The notes: generated from the letters alone by a model not told the origin. Counted from the first letter of the stretch, positions 33,489 through 45,601 are shown. The stretch: DNA of 64,000 nt from Littorina saxatilis (GCF_037325665.1 NC_090248.1:20585137-20649136); one strand, 5' to 3'. Made by a program: numbers and translations.

Positions 33489-34078
33489 AGGTGGTCGTCT
33501 ACATTTTTGCTTTTTTTCAATAATCTTATGGTTAGATTTCGCTAAAAAAGTTATGTCAGATGATGAATGAACCATGGGGAAAAAAGTTATAGAAAAAAAA
33601 AAAGATTTTATTTTTGGGTAGCGTGACTGACTCACGCTTCCAATATTTTGTTTTCTGTTTGCTGAGAACATGTGTTTTGCCTAAAAATACTGACCAATCA
33701 GTGAATCACGCTTCCAATATTTTGTTTTCTGTTTGCTGAGAACATGTGTTTTGCCTAAAAATACTGACCAATCAAATTCATGTCACTATGCTTATAGCCA
33801 CGCCCAAACAAGTGCAGAGACACTGGAGCGCTGTCCACGCTTTTTTTTAAACGCATGAAATGCACGGGATTTGAGAGGAGTTTTGCGCTTGGCATTTTCC
33901 AAATAAGGATATCCTACTATGAGTACTACGCTGGAATACTACAATGAATTTTCAAACGGCTACACTGGCTTCGTCTTTCCTGATCAAAAGGGGGTGTATT
34001 GTTGATATTTGTAGATAATAGACTCTGCATTTTAATGGTCAAATGGCGATTTCGGTATAAAAATGTAGACAAGGACCT
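33489..34078. mobile_element. TTAA-flanked inverted-repeat element (590 bp)
   Basis: TTAA lies at 33,485-33,488 and 34,079-34,082. The ends AGGTGGTCGTCTACATTTTT and AAAAATGTAGACAAGGACCT are inverted repeats with three mismatches. There is no coding capacity. TTAA target duplications are used by Kolobok and piggyBac elements, so this is a non-autonomous member of one of these. It contains an internal 74-bp tandem duplication. Confidence 0.85.
33632..33778. repeat. Perfect 74-bp tandem duplication
   Basis: TCACGCTTCCAATATTTTG starts at 33,632 and 33,706. The units are essentially identical up to GACCAATCA, so the duplication is recent compared with the surrounding element. Confidence 0.95.
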
Positions 34079-34100
34079 TTAAATATTTAAATCTGCATAA

Positions 34101-34282
34101 AGTGGAACCTCCCTTTTAAGACCTCTAAACACCTGAGAAAATCAAGTTTGAAAAAGAGGAAGTATTAAACTGGAAGTAAATTTACAGAAGCTATGAAGAA
34201 AAACATCTGAAGAAGCAAGGTCTTAAAAGAAGAGACGTCTTAAATTGAGGGGGGAGGGTGTTCTTTAAAGGGAGGTTCCACT
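34101..34282. mobile_element. TGGAACC-type MITE, complete
   Basis: The ends AGTGGAACCTCCCTTTTAAG and CTTTAAAGGGAGGTTCCACT form a nearly perfect inverted repeat. The interior has repeated AAGTCTTAAA-like phrases. This copy helps define the family whose fragments occur at 16,927, 22,577, 26,260, 31,006, 46,641 and about 51,460. Confidence 0.85.
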
Positions 34283-37200
34283 GTAATGTTTTGTTTCCTT
34301 CTTTGCTGATGCCTTTTTGATCCTGTATACTTTAAAGCTAAATTTAAATGAACATGACTGATTAACCAGTACATGAATATGCCTCAACAAACTCAGCTGA
34401 ACAAAATGATTCACATGTATTTGATTTCGGGGTCACTGACATCTGCTTCCATCTATCACAGGTAATAGGAGCCATTTGCTTACACCTACATGTACGTACA
34501 TATCTTAATGCTAACATTACAAAAATAACACACAAACTGTCATCTCTTATCATTCTATCTCTCTTCTGCATTCATTTAAATGCCTTACATTATTGCTCAC
34601 ATATTATTGTTGATGCTTTCTTGATTAAACAGATAGATAAATGCTTTATCTTTTACTTTCAGTTTCAGTCTTTCACTTGTCCAACCCAACAATTGTTTAC
34701 AGACTTATAGTTACAGGCTATAGGGATCTGCCTGAGGACGCCACATGACTTACTAATATCAGGTAGGAAAAATCTCGACTGAACTGCTTGTGGAGTGAGG
34801 CATTGTCTATCATTTGCCGTGCAATCCTCTCGTAACTACTTTACAATTCATCAACTATGTTATGCATTTACTTCTCCATTCACCTATTTACTTCTCCCTT
34901 GTTTGTTTTTTAAACAGTCACAGTGACTCACTGATTTATTTACATTATGGAAAAAGGAAAGCCGTTTCACTCATGAGGGTAACATGTGTGTAACTTATCA
35001 ACGCACCAGCATGAAAATCAATACAGATAGATGTAGGTCCTTCAAGTAGAGTTCTGTATTGTTGTAATTAACTGATAAGCCACTGAATGTGAGGCCTGAG
35101 TTTCATTCACTAGGTCGCCTGCAACCAGCTGGCTCTCACAAATTGACAATAAAGGCAACACAGACAGATCTATCTATCATTTCTATGATTTCATCTGCAG
35201 TCACATAGAAAATTTGTAACGGACATTGGAAACAGGAGAGCAATTGGTGAATATCCAATCGTTTGTGCGTTGGCTTTCAAAGTCAAACACAAATATAAAC
35301 TCTAGACTTTTTGTGTGAAACGACTCCTGTAACCTGTATTGTTGATCTATATTATATTCCTAAAATCACAGTGTACTCTGTGTTAGTATGAATACAGCTG
35401 TTGGTGTTTCTGTCCATCTTTGCTGTAAATTACAAAATAAGCAGGCATGTTGCATATATGCCCATTCATTCCACAAATGATTCAAGGAACAGAAGTATTC
35501 ATTTTGCTGGTTACACTAAAGTTACGTCGTTTTGCTGCTTACACTACAGTTACACACACCTAAGGCCTTACAATAAGTGAATAAGCCAGAGCCTTACTGG
35601 ACAGCCAAAAGGGATCCATACATGACACCTGTATTGTGCTTCAAAGTGTTATTATACCCACAGAGGGCTCTGAACACATTGACCCAGTCAACTTTCCACT
35701 CAGGTGGAAAGTCAGAAGTTGTACTGATCGTAGCTGTGTTGTTCCCATGCAGTAAACATCTGGCCGCTTGGCACAAAGACTGCGCCTTTGTCCCACTTTC
35801 AAGCTGTCTACACCTTTTTGCTCACCATATTCTCAAATGTCATGAGAGCAATTTCACTATAATTTACAACAGAAATATGTTAAGTGTGACTATGAACAGC
35901 ACCAGCATCCTTGAATAATTGACATTTATTTCCGCTGTTCTTCTTCCTCTTTGCTTGTTTTAAGCTTGTTTGTTCCAATTTCTCCTCTACCTTCTCCTTC
36001 TTTATTCTTGCTCAGCTCTTAATTTTAAAACTTTCGCAATGACTGGAAATGTTTGTTGTTTCACCAGTAAAAATCTAAAAGTACACGTACCGGAAAAATC
36101 AAACGGCAACAGCTCACCGGTAAATATTTCATTTGGACTTTTTCTTGCTGGGTCGAATTATACAGCAACCATTATGTTTTGTTTAGACTTGAGTTGGTGT
36201 GTAACGTTTGCAGGATGACCACTTTCTGTGAGAGCATGAATTCACACTTGGGTTGGAAAAACAAAAGGGAAAAAAAACCCAGGTATACCCAACAAAACAT
36301 TTTTCTTACTCGTATCAAAATGTGTCCAGATGGAGAGTTATAAAAAAAGAAAGAAAAAAACCTTGCTTCAGGCAAACGTCCAATGAGCAATAAAAGTGCT
36401 AATTTACTACAACTACTGCTGTATTACTACTATGCAAGGGAGATCATCACACACAAAATGCAGTCTGATACTTTCTTCTCTTATAAAGTTATACAATGTT
36501 TAACTTTTACCAAATTTCTGGAGTCATAAAGAACACTGTTAATACTAATAGAAATTATATATATCCAGGGATTTCCCCAAGATAAATTGTTGTATTTTGT
36601 CCTTTTGCTGAGCCTGCTCATCCCGGTCAACATAATCTCTCGTGGCCCCTTGCCCAGGGCAATCAACCCCATTTTACTTTGTCGACATTTTATTCCTTAC
36701 TTTGCATAATTGTTAATAGCTACTATATTAAAATTAAATTAAATTAAAAAGGAAAAAAAAACCCAGAAATAAAGTTTAATTATCAAAATGTTACCATCCC
36801 CACTCACAGCTTGTTTGCTATAACTGAACATAAACCCTAGACAAGCAGAAGATTGTTGCCCCTTAATTAATTACTAATTTACCAACATGATGGGTAAACC
36901 ATTTTGTCCCTGAGGAAATATTCAATGAACTTTACTGTCCTGTAGCCTATGTTTGTCTTGTATTAATTGATGCACAAATGGCTACTATTTCTGATTTGTC
37001 ATTAAATAACACAACACACATTCAACCTGCTGATACTGATAGCAGACCTGGGAACCCCTGTTTTTCACTTAGAGTATTCCAAAACTTGGTGTATTTTCAG
37101 AAAAATGAGCGTACTCCACACAGCATTTGAACATCCATGATTTAAACATGCTTCACACGCCTGTCGCACCGTTTATTTAGTTTACCAATACATTTGAAAC

Positions 37201-38751
37201 AAATGCTTCTTTCAATGTTTTCTGACAAAAACTGTAATCATGTGTCTAAGTACTGGATTGGCTTCGGGATGCGGTTGTGAAGAAAATTAATCTAGGAGTT
37301 TTTCTCGTCGTATTTTTTTCCACTGACTGTACTGATTGTATTGTAGACAATCATGCGTACAAAATACGGCAAAATCGTATGGGTTCCCAGGTCTGTGATA
37401 GTCTAATAGTAATAAGCAATAACATTACATTCATATTCACTTTTGGTTCTAAATCTATGCTCATGCCATAATGTAAACATGTCTGACAATTGCATTTATG
37501 CCTCTGCATGAAAGATTAATGATATCGTTCCTCCCCAACCCCAAGAAATCAAGGCATTAAGTACATGTATGTGCCACATGTATTTACACTAACAAGTAAA
37601 TTTACACCACAGTCTGCCTGTCTTCTCTACATTTGGCACAAGGGAAGGGATGTCCTGTTTGATCAACATATCTACTGGAGAACTTAGACTGTGACACACT
37701 TCAAGCACAACATGAATTAACAACTTAAATAACAAGACAGAAATTCTACATTCATTATACTTGACGCTGAAAATGTTGACCACCTTTCCTACCAATTCCA
37801 GAGTAACTGTAAGTTGTGTCTTCTTGAATGAAACCTTTGACTTCAGAATTGTTTTTCTCTCTTAATGAAAAAGTAAGATACATGAGGTCGATTGTGTGCT
37901 AACGGAGTAGATTATATAGGTCGAGAAGGGGGAGGGTAGCAGGAGGTGACACTGATAGGCTGTCTTTAATTTCATGATAATTCTGTGTAGTGCTGAAAGT
38001 GTATTCTATCCTGCAGCACACCTTGTTTTCACACAAATAGCAGGTTCCACAGACGGGAAGTAACAAAAACAGAATCTGGGTCTGAAATCTAGGGCATAAG
38101 TGAATCTTCCATTTTGAGGCCTGATTGGTGCATTATCTTGGCCTCATAGCACGAGCAAAAACTTTGGTTCAATCAAAGAAAATGCAGTTCTAAGGGCCGG
38201 GCAGATGATTCATCAAGTTCGAGGCCGGAGAATGATTCTAAAATTCATTAGCTTCAGCTCCACTGCCGTCTGTTCCTCTTGCGTATCATATATTTGCTGA
38301 TATTGATTATTTACAGAGAATCGATTTTGTGCAAGCAGCAGAAACCAAAATGTCAACTTCTAACCACGCCGAAACGGGCCAACCAAGTTGCAGGAGCCCA
38401 TGTCCGATCAAAAATCATGTTAATTATAAAGCAAAGATAATGTATGTTCTGGTCGTTTTTAATAAAAGGGCTGAAATTATGAATGACCGACTTAGTAAAC
38501 ACACACAGCCTTCTCGGTAGCGTGGTATCAAATTTTGCAAAGCCTTCAACATCATGGAGCGGCCTTCATATTTGGGCTGGTGAATTACCTTTGAGCGGCT
38601 ACTATGGATAATCGCAAGAAAACATCAGCACCAAAGTTGGTTGCAACAGTCTACGAGGGATTATTATTTCACTTGCAAAGGGCATTAGTTGCCTAGCGTG
38701 TCTAATGTATCTATGATTGTCTGTAAAGGGTAACACAAATAGAACACATAC

Positions 38752-38930
38752 CTTCTTCGCTGGTCTATTAATAGCTCACGGTGATCATCAGCGCAGAATA
38801 ATTTCCGAGTTCCTATTGGCTGAAGGGTTCCCCATTTTTCTCCAATCCTGCGCGACCCTTCCGATGACGGTGATGGCGCCAAGCTGCGAATGCTCTTAGC
38901 TAGTGGCGGCGATGTTGTTCTATTTTGCCT
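38752..38930 (-). other. Putative noncoding first exon of the zinc-finger gene
   Basis: On the minus strand GC-rich, CpG-containing sequence ends in GCGAAGAAG|GTATGTG, a strong donor at 38,752. The next good acceptor in the same direction with a coding exon behind it is at 29,741. The start of the exon is not defined; ~38,930 is an estimate from base composition. Confidence 0.45.
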
Positions 38931-39060
38931 GGAAGGACCCAAAGATTCGAACGGTACACTAATGAATTATGTAGAAACCATCCATTAGTCACGCATGTCA
39001 AATAAATATCGGCGATCGAAGCTTTTTAGGCGCTGTGATCGTCGCTGAAAATTGGCGGCC
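38931..39060. promoter_or_regulatory. Putative bidirectional promoter
   Basis: Lies between two outward-facing putative first exons (donors 38,752 minus and 39,214 plus). It contains CGGCGATCGAAG, GGCGCTGTGATCGTCGC and AAAATTGGCGGCCATC. The last resembles YY1 and E2F-type sites common in CpG-rich promoters. No TATA box is placed convincingly. The assignment is an inference from geometry. Confidence 0.4.
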
Positions 39061-39214
39061 ATCAGAGCGTGTTTTGGGCGCCTCCAGGTGTGGGCTGGTG
39101 TGGTCAGTGACCCGTCTCGTCACCATATTTTTCTGTGATTTTGCTCATTGATCTTGATGCTCTCTCTGTCAATGTGTCTTGAAGGATCTTTTAAATGTGT
39201 TTAACTTCGTCCAG
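39061..39214 (+). other. Putative noncoding first exon of the 500-residue protein gene
   Basis: Sequence up to CTTCGTCCAG|GTAAGC carries a consensus donor at 39,214/39,215. Reading it with the acceptor at 41,035 gives a 5' UTR with a 15-codon upstream frame starting at an ATG in GATGCTCTC. The exon start is unknown. Confidence 0.5.
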
Positions 39215-39980
39215 GTAAGCTAACTTGGGTAGATTTTTCTCCGTTTTCTTGGATGTCACTGTGCAAGTCTGGTGATGTGTCTGTCCACTGTGCTGTCGGA
39301 CAGAAGGAAGTGGGAAAAACAAGCCATCGCGTTCGTTGGTTGATCTGTCTGTTTAACTCGGTTCAACCACCCGATCTTGTGATAAACAGTTCTCTTGAGC
39401 GTTTGATATTTAGTCATGTTTTAACGATATGAGGATCTCCCTCGTGCTTGCCTGACCAGTAAATTAGCGTCCAGCTGCTACTGATCAAGAAACAATGACG
39501 TTGGCTAACAGTAACACTAAGTGGCCTACTCATTGTCCCTACTACTACCTTTACCTAAGTGACTAACACATTGAAATACCATCAGCTGTGGTTTGTGTTG
39601 CCATGCAAAGCATAGCAATGCAGCTGAGTTGGATATAGATCAAAATCATATAGAAGAAAACATAAATAACACCCAGATTTATCTGGGCGGGGATGAAAGA
39701 TACGTCCCAGTCCCAACCCCAGCATTTGTCTAGTGTAGTACAAATGTAGCTGCAAGCGTTGCATGGAAGAAATGTAAGGCTTGGTTGACGTCATGTCAAA
39801 TTTCTGTGGAATAACCTTCCTTTTAATGATCGTCTAAACAGGCTTTTTCTTACAATGCTTCATTGTATTCTTTGTGTTATTGTTATCCTCGGTGAAAAGC
39901 CACAATTGCACTGCAAGCTTGTTGTTTTGTGTGCTTTATCAGTTTATGCATTGTCAATGAGTTTTTATCCACAGTAAGAG

Positions 39981-40431
39981 CAGGGGCGGATACAGGGGGG
40001 GTTTCCGGAACCCCAGCCCCCCTAGCCTAAAAAGAAAAGAGAAACGAAAAGTATAAAAAATAAATACATTTGAAAATAAAGAAAAACTGAAGGCTCAGAT
40101 TGCTCAAAGTTCCTTGATTTTTATCTACATTTTCCGGGGGGGGGGGGGGGGGGGGCATTCCCCCGGACCCTCCTAGGAGCTGGCGGTTTTGGAAGGTGGT
40201 TGGGTAATTTGTTGGCTCAGGTTGCACCTAATCGTGCAATTTTCCTCTTTTTTTTTAATCCAAATTTGTCTTCTTAAATTTACTTTTTTGAAGGTGTATT
40301 AGGAGAAGTTTCTTGGCTCAGATTGCTCCATTTTTGCGCCCTCAACTAAACGCTTCGCATCGTCGAATTGTCCCTTAAAGAAATGTGCAAACCCCCCCCC
40401 CCCCCCTTAAAAATGATGTGATCTGCCCCTG
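39981..40431. mobile_element. hAT-like MITE with CAGGGGCGGAT ends
   Basis: The left end CAGGGGCGGATACAGGGGGG and the right end CCCCTTAAAAATGATGTGATCTGCCCCTG are inverted (CAGGGGC(G/A)GAT). The CAGGGG start suits hAT elements. Flanks share only AAGAG, so an 8-bp duplication is not clear. A poly-G run occurs at 40,136-40,155 and a poly-C run at about 40,392. Confidence 0.65.
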
Positions 40432-40730
40432 AAGAGTAATAAATTACTGTTTTGTGTGTGTTAGAACTTAGAGTAGACACATATCTTCTGTACAGAACAG
40501 TCACTTTTGTTTAAAAAGAAAGTGCACATGTCTGCTTTCAAGCAGCGGTTAGTTGATTAAGTTTCACAATATAACTTCATAAGCTTTGGACGTAACTATT
40601 CTTAATGTCATATCTCTGCTTCTTGTTGGTTTTCACTTTTGATTATATCTTTTAATTCATATCATAATTATTGCATTGTTTGAAATACAATTGATGATCC
40701 GGACTGCAATGATTCCTTGCTACTGTTGGC

Positions 40731-41024
40731 CCGGTAGCTCAGTTGGTAGAGCACTGGACCTGTGATCCTCGGGTCGCAGGTTCGACTCCGGGCCGGGACG
40801 GACACGGGTCAACTTTATGTGCACACTCAGAGACGATATCCATGTTCCACCACTGTGGCACGTGAAACTTACTAAAAAGACCTCGGTCATAAGTGCAGAT
40901 GGCAGATTACACCTTAACGCGCATATAATATACCTGGGTAGCGCGATTCTGTTGCTGCTAGCTTTCTGCTGGGAGGAAGCGACCCGAATTTCCTAGCGAT
41001 GGGACAATTAAGAAATGAAAAAAT
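40731..41024 (+). mobile_element. tRNA-headed SINE just upstream of a coding exon
   Basis: It begins GGCCCGGTAGCTCAGTTGG, an A-box, followed by a B-box GGTTCGACTCC; the acceptor-like ends GGCCCGG and CCGGGAC pair with one mismatch. The anticodon and T stems do not pair properly, so it is a SINE head rather than a functional tRNA gene. The body (GATATCCATG, GGCACGTGAAAC, GATTACACCTTAACGCGC) and the tail (GGGAGGAAGC.ACCCGAATTTCC) recur in the minus-strand copy at 56,440-56,675. It ends about 12 nt before the splice acceptor at 41,035. Confidence 0.9.
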
Positions 41025-41063
41025 GTGTGTTTCAGAATATCTGACTGTCACTGAGGTGATGCA

Positions 41064-42566
41064 ATGGACCCCAACAGCTATCAACCAGGTTTCCAGTATG
41101 GCCTCCAGCAGTTCAACTTGGCTCCCCCCAGCACAGCAACGGCACCCCCCATGCAGACCATGCACATGCCTGTGGGTGTTGGCAGCGAGGGAGAAGCGTC
41201 CTTCAATGATAGCGGATACTTCTCGTCACCTCCCAGGTCGCATTTCACCAACCTGACCAACCAGCTGCGGGGAACAAACCCAGCACAACAGACGGCAAGC
41301 CACGCCCGCAGGGCCAGTCCAACCAAACAGCATGGTACTGCGGTCAGCGACTTGATGGGAGCCCCTCGCCCAAGCTGGCAGGAAGATTTCCCTTCTGTAA
41401 GCGATGAATGGGACAAGAACTTCATCAACAACTTTGAGGAGAACCTCTTTGGCTTTGACGCGTCTGACCTCAACCACATGGTGGATGGTATCCTGGGCAG
41501 CCCGTACAAAAGTTCCATGGCGAGTCCTTTCAGCAGCCCTCGTCAGAGCCACAGCGCTGCAGCTGGCTTGGGTCTGAGTCCCTTCTCTGCCTCCAACCTG
41601 ATGCTGGCGCCAAAGAGAAGCCCTGTGCGTCTGGGCGGCAGTCCTTTCCGGAGTCCCTTCTCCAGCCCCAGTCCTGTCAAGGGGTTGAATTCTCACACCA
41701 GAACCAGTCCTATGACCAGACAGCGACGGCTCATTCTACAGAGCCCTGTCCGGTCAGAAAGCCTGGCTGACCAGTTTTCTGACCTGCCCCATTTTCTGAA
41801 CATCAAGGAAGAACAGACTGATGAAACAGGGGTTGTGCCCTTTCAGCGAACAAACTCATTCGGTTTCACTCCTCAAGATGACGTATCATCGTCTCCACCG
41901 TTCTCGTCTTTCTACGAAGACAGCGTGCTGCAGACTACCCAGCCTGGCTTTTCTGGGCAAAGGTTCCAAGACATAAACAATACCACACCTGTAAGACAAG
42001 GAAAAAGAGTCAAGACTGAGGTCACGTATGGCCTGGATAGTAGCGCAAGCAAAAGCTTAAACTACAACTTGCGTAGCAGTCCGTCTTCACAAGGCTATGG
42101 CTTCAACTACAAACTGCGCAACAGCCCTTCGAAGAGTGACAGCTTTGGCTTCAAACCACACAGCCCCTCCAAGAGACAATCCCTGGCCCAAGGCAGAATT
42201 TCTGTCACTCACCACGCACAGTTGATCAATGAGTTGCCCCCTAAGGATGCCCTGCGTTTGGTTCGCGCTCGCTTCAAAGAAGTTCTGGATAAGGCTACTG
42301 CTGATGCAGCTGTTAAGGAGATAAACTTGAAGACCAAACTGAAATCACGCGCAAAGAAGCAAGTACAGTACCCTGAAATATCACAGGCACTGTCAAGACC
42401 CGTGTCTGCAGCAGGTGGGAAAGATGCCCAAGACACCACTACCTACACGCAAATTCAGCCGCATCGACCAGCAGGCAAACGACGGCAGGAGATACTTCCA
42501 AAGCCCTCTCCTGACTGGCCGAGGAGAGAACCGTGCAAGATAGCCCCCAAAAAGCGCAAACGTTGA
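41064..42566 (+). CDS. 500-residue Ser/Pro-rich, probably nuclear protein; family not recognised
   Basis: One coding exon of 501 codons. The acceptor GTGTTTCAG ends at 41,035, and an in-frame TGA between it and ATG 41,064 supports the start. The N-terminal ~75 residues are Gln/Pro/Met-rich with DSGYFSSPPRS. Residues ~150-230 hold many SPF/SPxxS motifs (possible proline-directed kinase sites). A middle part repeats NYNLRSSPSS and NYKLRNSPSK. Residues ~390-445 contain the most structured segment, INELPPKDALRLVRARFKEV and onward, predicted helical by composition. The protein ends KIAPKKRKR, a classical nuclear localisation signal. No enzymatic motif is seen. It is probably a transcription or chromatin regulator; the name is left open. 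Confidence 0.85.
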   Translation: MDPNSYQPGFQYGLQQFNLAPPSTATAPPMQTMHMPVGVGSEGEASFNDSGYFSSPPRSHFTNLTNQLRGTNPAQQTASHARRASPTKQHGTAVSDLMGAPRPSWQEDFPSVSDEWDKNFINNFEENLFGFDASDLNHMVDGILGSPYKSSMASPFSSPRQSHSAAAGLGLSPFSASNLMLAPKRSPVRLGGSPFRSPFSSPSPVKGLNSHTRTSPMTRQRRLILQSPVRSESLADQFSDLPHFLNIKEEQTDETGVVPFQRTNSFGFTPQDDVSSSPPFSSFYEDSVLQTTQPGFSGQRFQDINNTTPVRQGKRVKTEVTYGLDSSASKSLNYNLRSSPSSQGYGFNYKLRNSPSKSDSFGFKPHSPSKRQSLAQGRISVTHHAQLINELPPKDALRLVRARFKEVLDKATADAAVKEINLKTKLKSRAKKQVQYPEISQALSRPVSAAGGKDAQDTTTYTQIQPHRPAGKRRQEILPKPSPDWPRREPCKIAPKKRKR

Positions 42567-43083
42567 CTTGGGACATGGCTTTATTTGCACATTGTTCTTT
42601 CAGTGTGTTTTTTTCTCTACGTTTTAGTCTTTTGGTTTTTAAAGCCTGTAAATTCAATTGCGTATTGCCACGTGTACAGAATTTTGATCCAATGATTTTT
42701 TTGGTCACCTGACAATGATGAATCAGGCAGTATGACTTGAGACTGTTTTTGAAAGTGACTGATCTATGCTCGGTGATTATTGTAATGAATGGAATTGGTC
42801 ATTTAGTGTGTCAAACCATCAAATGTTTGTGACAGAAATAATGTTTTTGAAACGGATAGTACTGTACACACATGTTATTAGCATCATATTGAAAGGAAAT
42901 TGTATGGGTGTTTTTTTTTCTTTCTGTTTTCTCTTTCTGTTTTATATTCGTACAAAATTTGCCCATACTATTTTTTTTCCTCTAATTTGTGAAACAAGTG
43001 CAAGCTTGCTTTGAAAAAAAAGTTGATCAGCGTCTGGTTGAATCCAAAGACCTATTGATTATAATGGAATAGGGAGCAGTATA

Positions 43084-43973
43084 CATGGGTGAAAGTAGCC
43101 CGTCAATTGACTGAAATCCGTCAATCTGAAAATAAGTTTGACGGAAATTCCGTCAATCCGCAATTTTAATTTTTAAGCGGAACGCTTTTTCGAACTGCTA
43201 TGCGGTAAACCCCGTAGGTGAGGTTTCTTCGCTTTCGGATTCGCTCTGCATCACGATAAAAAAAAAAGTTCTCGCGTTTTGGCAGGCATTACGAAGTGGT
43301 GACACGATTTCTGCGACAAAGATACCGGTTTTGACGGAAAACGCATGGACAGATCTTATTGATGCTGGTCTAGCCAACAAATGGCGATGGGACTGGTTGG
43401 AGTTCATGAAACTAAAACTGTGTGTGATAAGTTTGGTGCTTGAAACTCAAGTGCTTTTCCTTGAGAACTTTGCACTATAAGAGATGCTACTGCTTAGTTG
43501 CTACTTTGTGCAGTGCTACATCATGCTGTTTGCATGTGTGACATTCTGTTTCATCATTTATTTCAATGCCTGTCTGGCAATGTTTGCTTCTTATAATTAA
43601 ATATTTCGAACTTTTATTTCAGTTGTTCAGTTGTTCAGTTTCTATTTCATTTAGTAATTGGCTGTTGTCAATGTTAATTGTTATCAATTGTGTCGTTGCG
43701 TTGGAAGATGCAAGTGTGAAAAGATACAAAAGAAAAATGATTACTTCTGTGAATTGTTTTGATTTTGTTTACCCTTTTTACCATATCATTAGAATCTGAA
43801 GGAATTTTTTTGACCTGCATGATAGTGACAAAAAGTGTATTTTTTTTGCCAGGAAAGGCCACAAAATCACAATGTATAATGCAAAAATTCGTTTTCGGCC
43901 GGGGGGCGTTGCCCCCCTGGACCCCTGCCTCAAAAAATTTTCAGTCAATTTGATTTTCATAGGTTTCACCCAT
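43084..43973. mobile_element. hAT-like 0.9 kb element with 8-bp target duplication
   Basis: GCAGTATA occurs at 43,076-43,083 and 43,974-43,981. The inner ends CATGGGTGAAA and TTTCACCCAT are inverted repeats. The left part has several CCGTCAAT/GACGG phrases; a GC-rich hairpin (GGGGGGCG...CGCCCCCC type) lies at about 43,899. A short frame, IPVLTENAWTDLIDAGLANK and onward, looks protein-like but is not recognised. An 8-bp duplication fits hAT. Confidence 0.8.
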
Positions 43974-45601
43974 GCAGTATATGTTGGCAAGTTCTGCAAT
44001 TTTAAAAGTGACCCAGGTTAATATTCTAACTTATAGCATAGCTTCTTAGTCTTGTTTGATCTTGTCATTGTGTAACTGAGTGTTCACTTCATGCATTTAT
44101 TTCTGTTTTGATGTGTGTTGTTGGTTGTATGAGATTGAGAGCAGAGATGTCAACTGGTATGTTACTGGTGTTGTAATGTAACGTTTTTTGAGTGGATATA
44201 AACATTTTGAGTGAAAGGTGTCTTGAAGGATATGTACAGTATGTGGTAATTTATTCATCTCTTTTGTGTTTTGTTTGTATTCATTGTTTAAATTTGAGTG
44301 GGCTTGAGTCACATTCACAATCATGTGTCAGGAACAAAATCTTTCAGTGGACTGGAGCTGTGTGTGCTAATTAATATTTTCAGTGATGTAGTTTCATGTT
44401 TAAGTTAGCTGCCCTTGAAGAAGTGTGAATGTAATCAAGGTTGTGTTTGCAATTTGAAGTAGCTGGTGATCTTCTGTCTTATCCCCACCCCCCTCCTGTG
44501 ACATCGTTGATCTTATTCAAGTTATTGAGCCTTGGAGTGTTTGTTTGTTTTCTCTAATACCTATTTAGTGAGGGTGCAGCTTTTCCATGCAAAAGATGTG
44601 TTTTTAGTTTTCTTCCTTAAATTTTCTAACTAATCGCCAGTGGTTTGTCGTCAATTTATGCTGGGCCAGAACTGACAATCTCATGATCCTTTGTTACACC
44701 ATCAACATGAAGTAGATCAAAACAAGAACAAAGTCTGGTCATCCATGAAAGTAAAAAGTGTTTAGCCTAGCGGTTATTGCTTTCAAGTATGTTTTGAACA
44801 GGAAAAGCTATGAAGTAAAATGTCTTTCATCTGTGTTATAAATCTGTGATGAGGTGTGGAAATGAAAGTCACTGAAAACTCATTTGTTTTGTACATTTGT
44901 ATCATGCACTTTTAATGTTTTGAAACACATCGCTTATCTTTCCTTTGTTCAGCTGTGTTGCCATGATTTTTGTGTTTAAATGCCCCGATGTTAGTAAGTT
45001 ACATATCTTTGCTGAGAATTATGCTTGATTTTGGTTGTATGATGAATTGAAAGAACATAAAAGCATGATGCTTTCAAGGGGTTCGTTAAGTAAATTTGTT
45101 AGTGTTAACTGTACAAGTCTTTGTTTCAGTGTTGTCAAAAGTACATGAGTATAGCTTTTTGCATTTCTAGTGTAGTCAATTGAAGTTGTTTTTTTTCCCC
45201 CGGAATATTTCAAGGTGTTGGTGTTAAATATTTTGTCTGTACTTGACAGTGACATTGTTGAAATTTTTAACCAAATAGTTGTATAAAAAAAAAAGTGAAA
45301 GTACACGTAACTAGCTTCCTTGCTTGTAGTTACACTTACTTTAGGTCAGTATATAATGTTTAAGAACTTGACCATTTATTTTAGGCAATTGTGTGCTTAT
45401 GGTGTGTTCTGCAGTTTGGTTGATCCATTAGCTTTGTAGATAAGGTGTTTGTAGCTTTGCCCTTTTGTAAGCCTGTTATGTACATTTTGCACGTGTTCTG
45501 TGTTTATTGTTTTCTGTTTTGTGACTGATAATCATGATTCAGCTTCCTATTAAGATTATCTTGAAGTGTTGTGAAATAACTTGACTGTGAGAACACGTTA
45601 A

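Larger units (their letters stand above)
29742..38751 (-). other. Long first intron of the zinc-finger gene (inferred)
   Basis: Nine kilobases of AT-rich sequence with no convincing exon. It contains a CR1-like LINE end, MITE pieces and a 74-bp duplication (listed separately). The rest, including 32,000-33,480 and 34,290-38,200, shows nothing I can name. A short minus frame at 35,594-35,776 is not recognised. The intron assignment rests on matching donor and acceptor motifs at 38,751 and 29,742. Confidence 0.5.

Noticed and set aside
40731-40803. Functional tRNA gene
   Set aside because: A- and B-boxes are present but anticodon and T stems do not pair properly. The sequence continues into a SINE body found again at 56,440-56,675.
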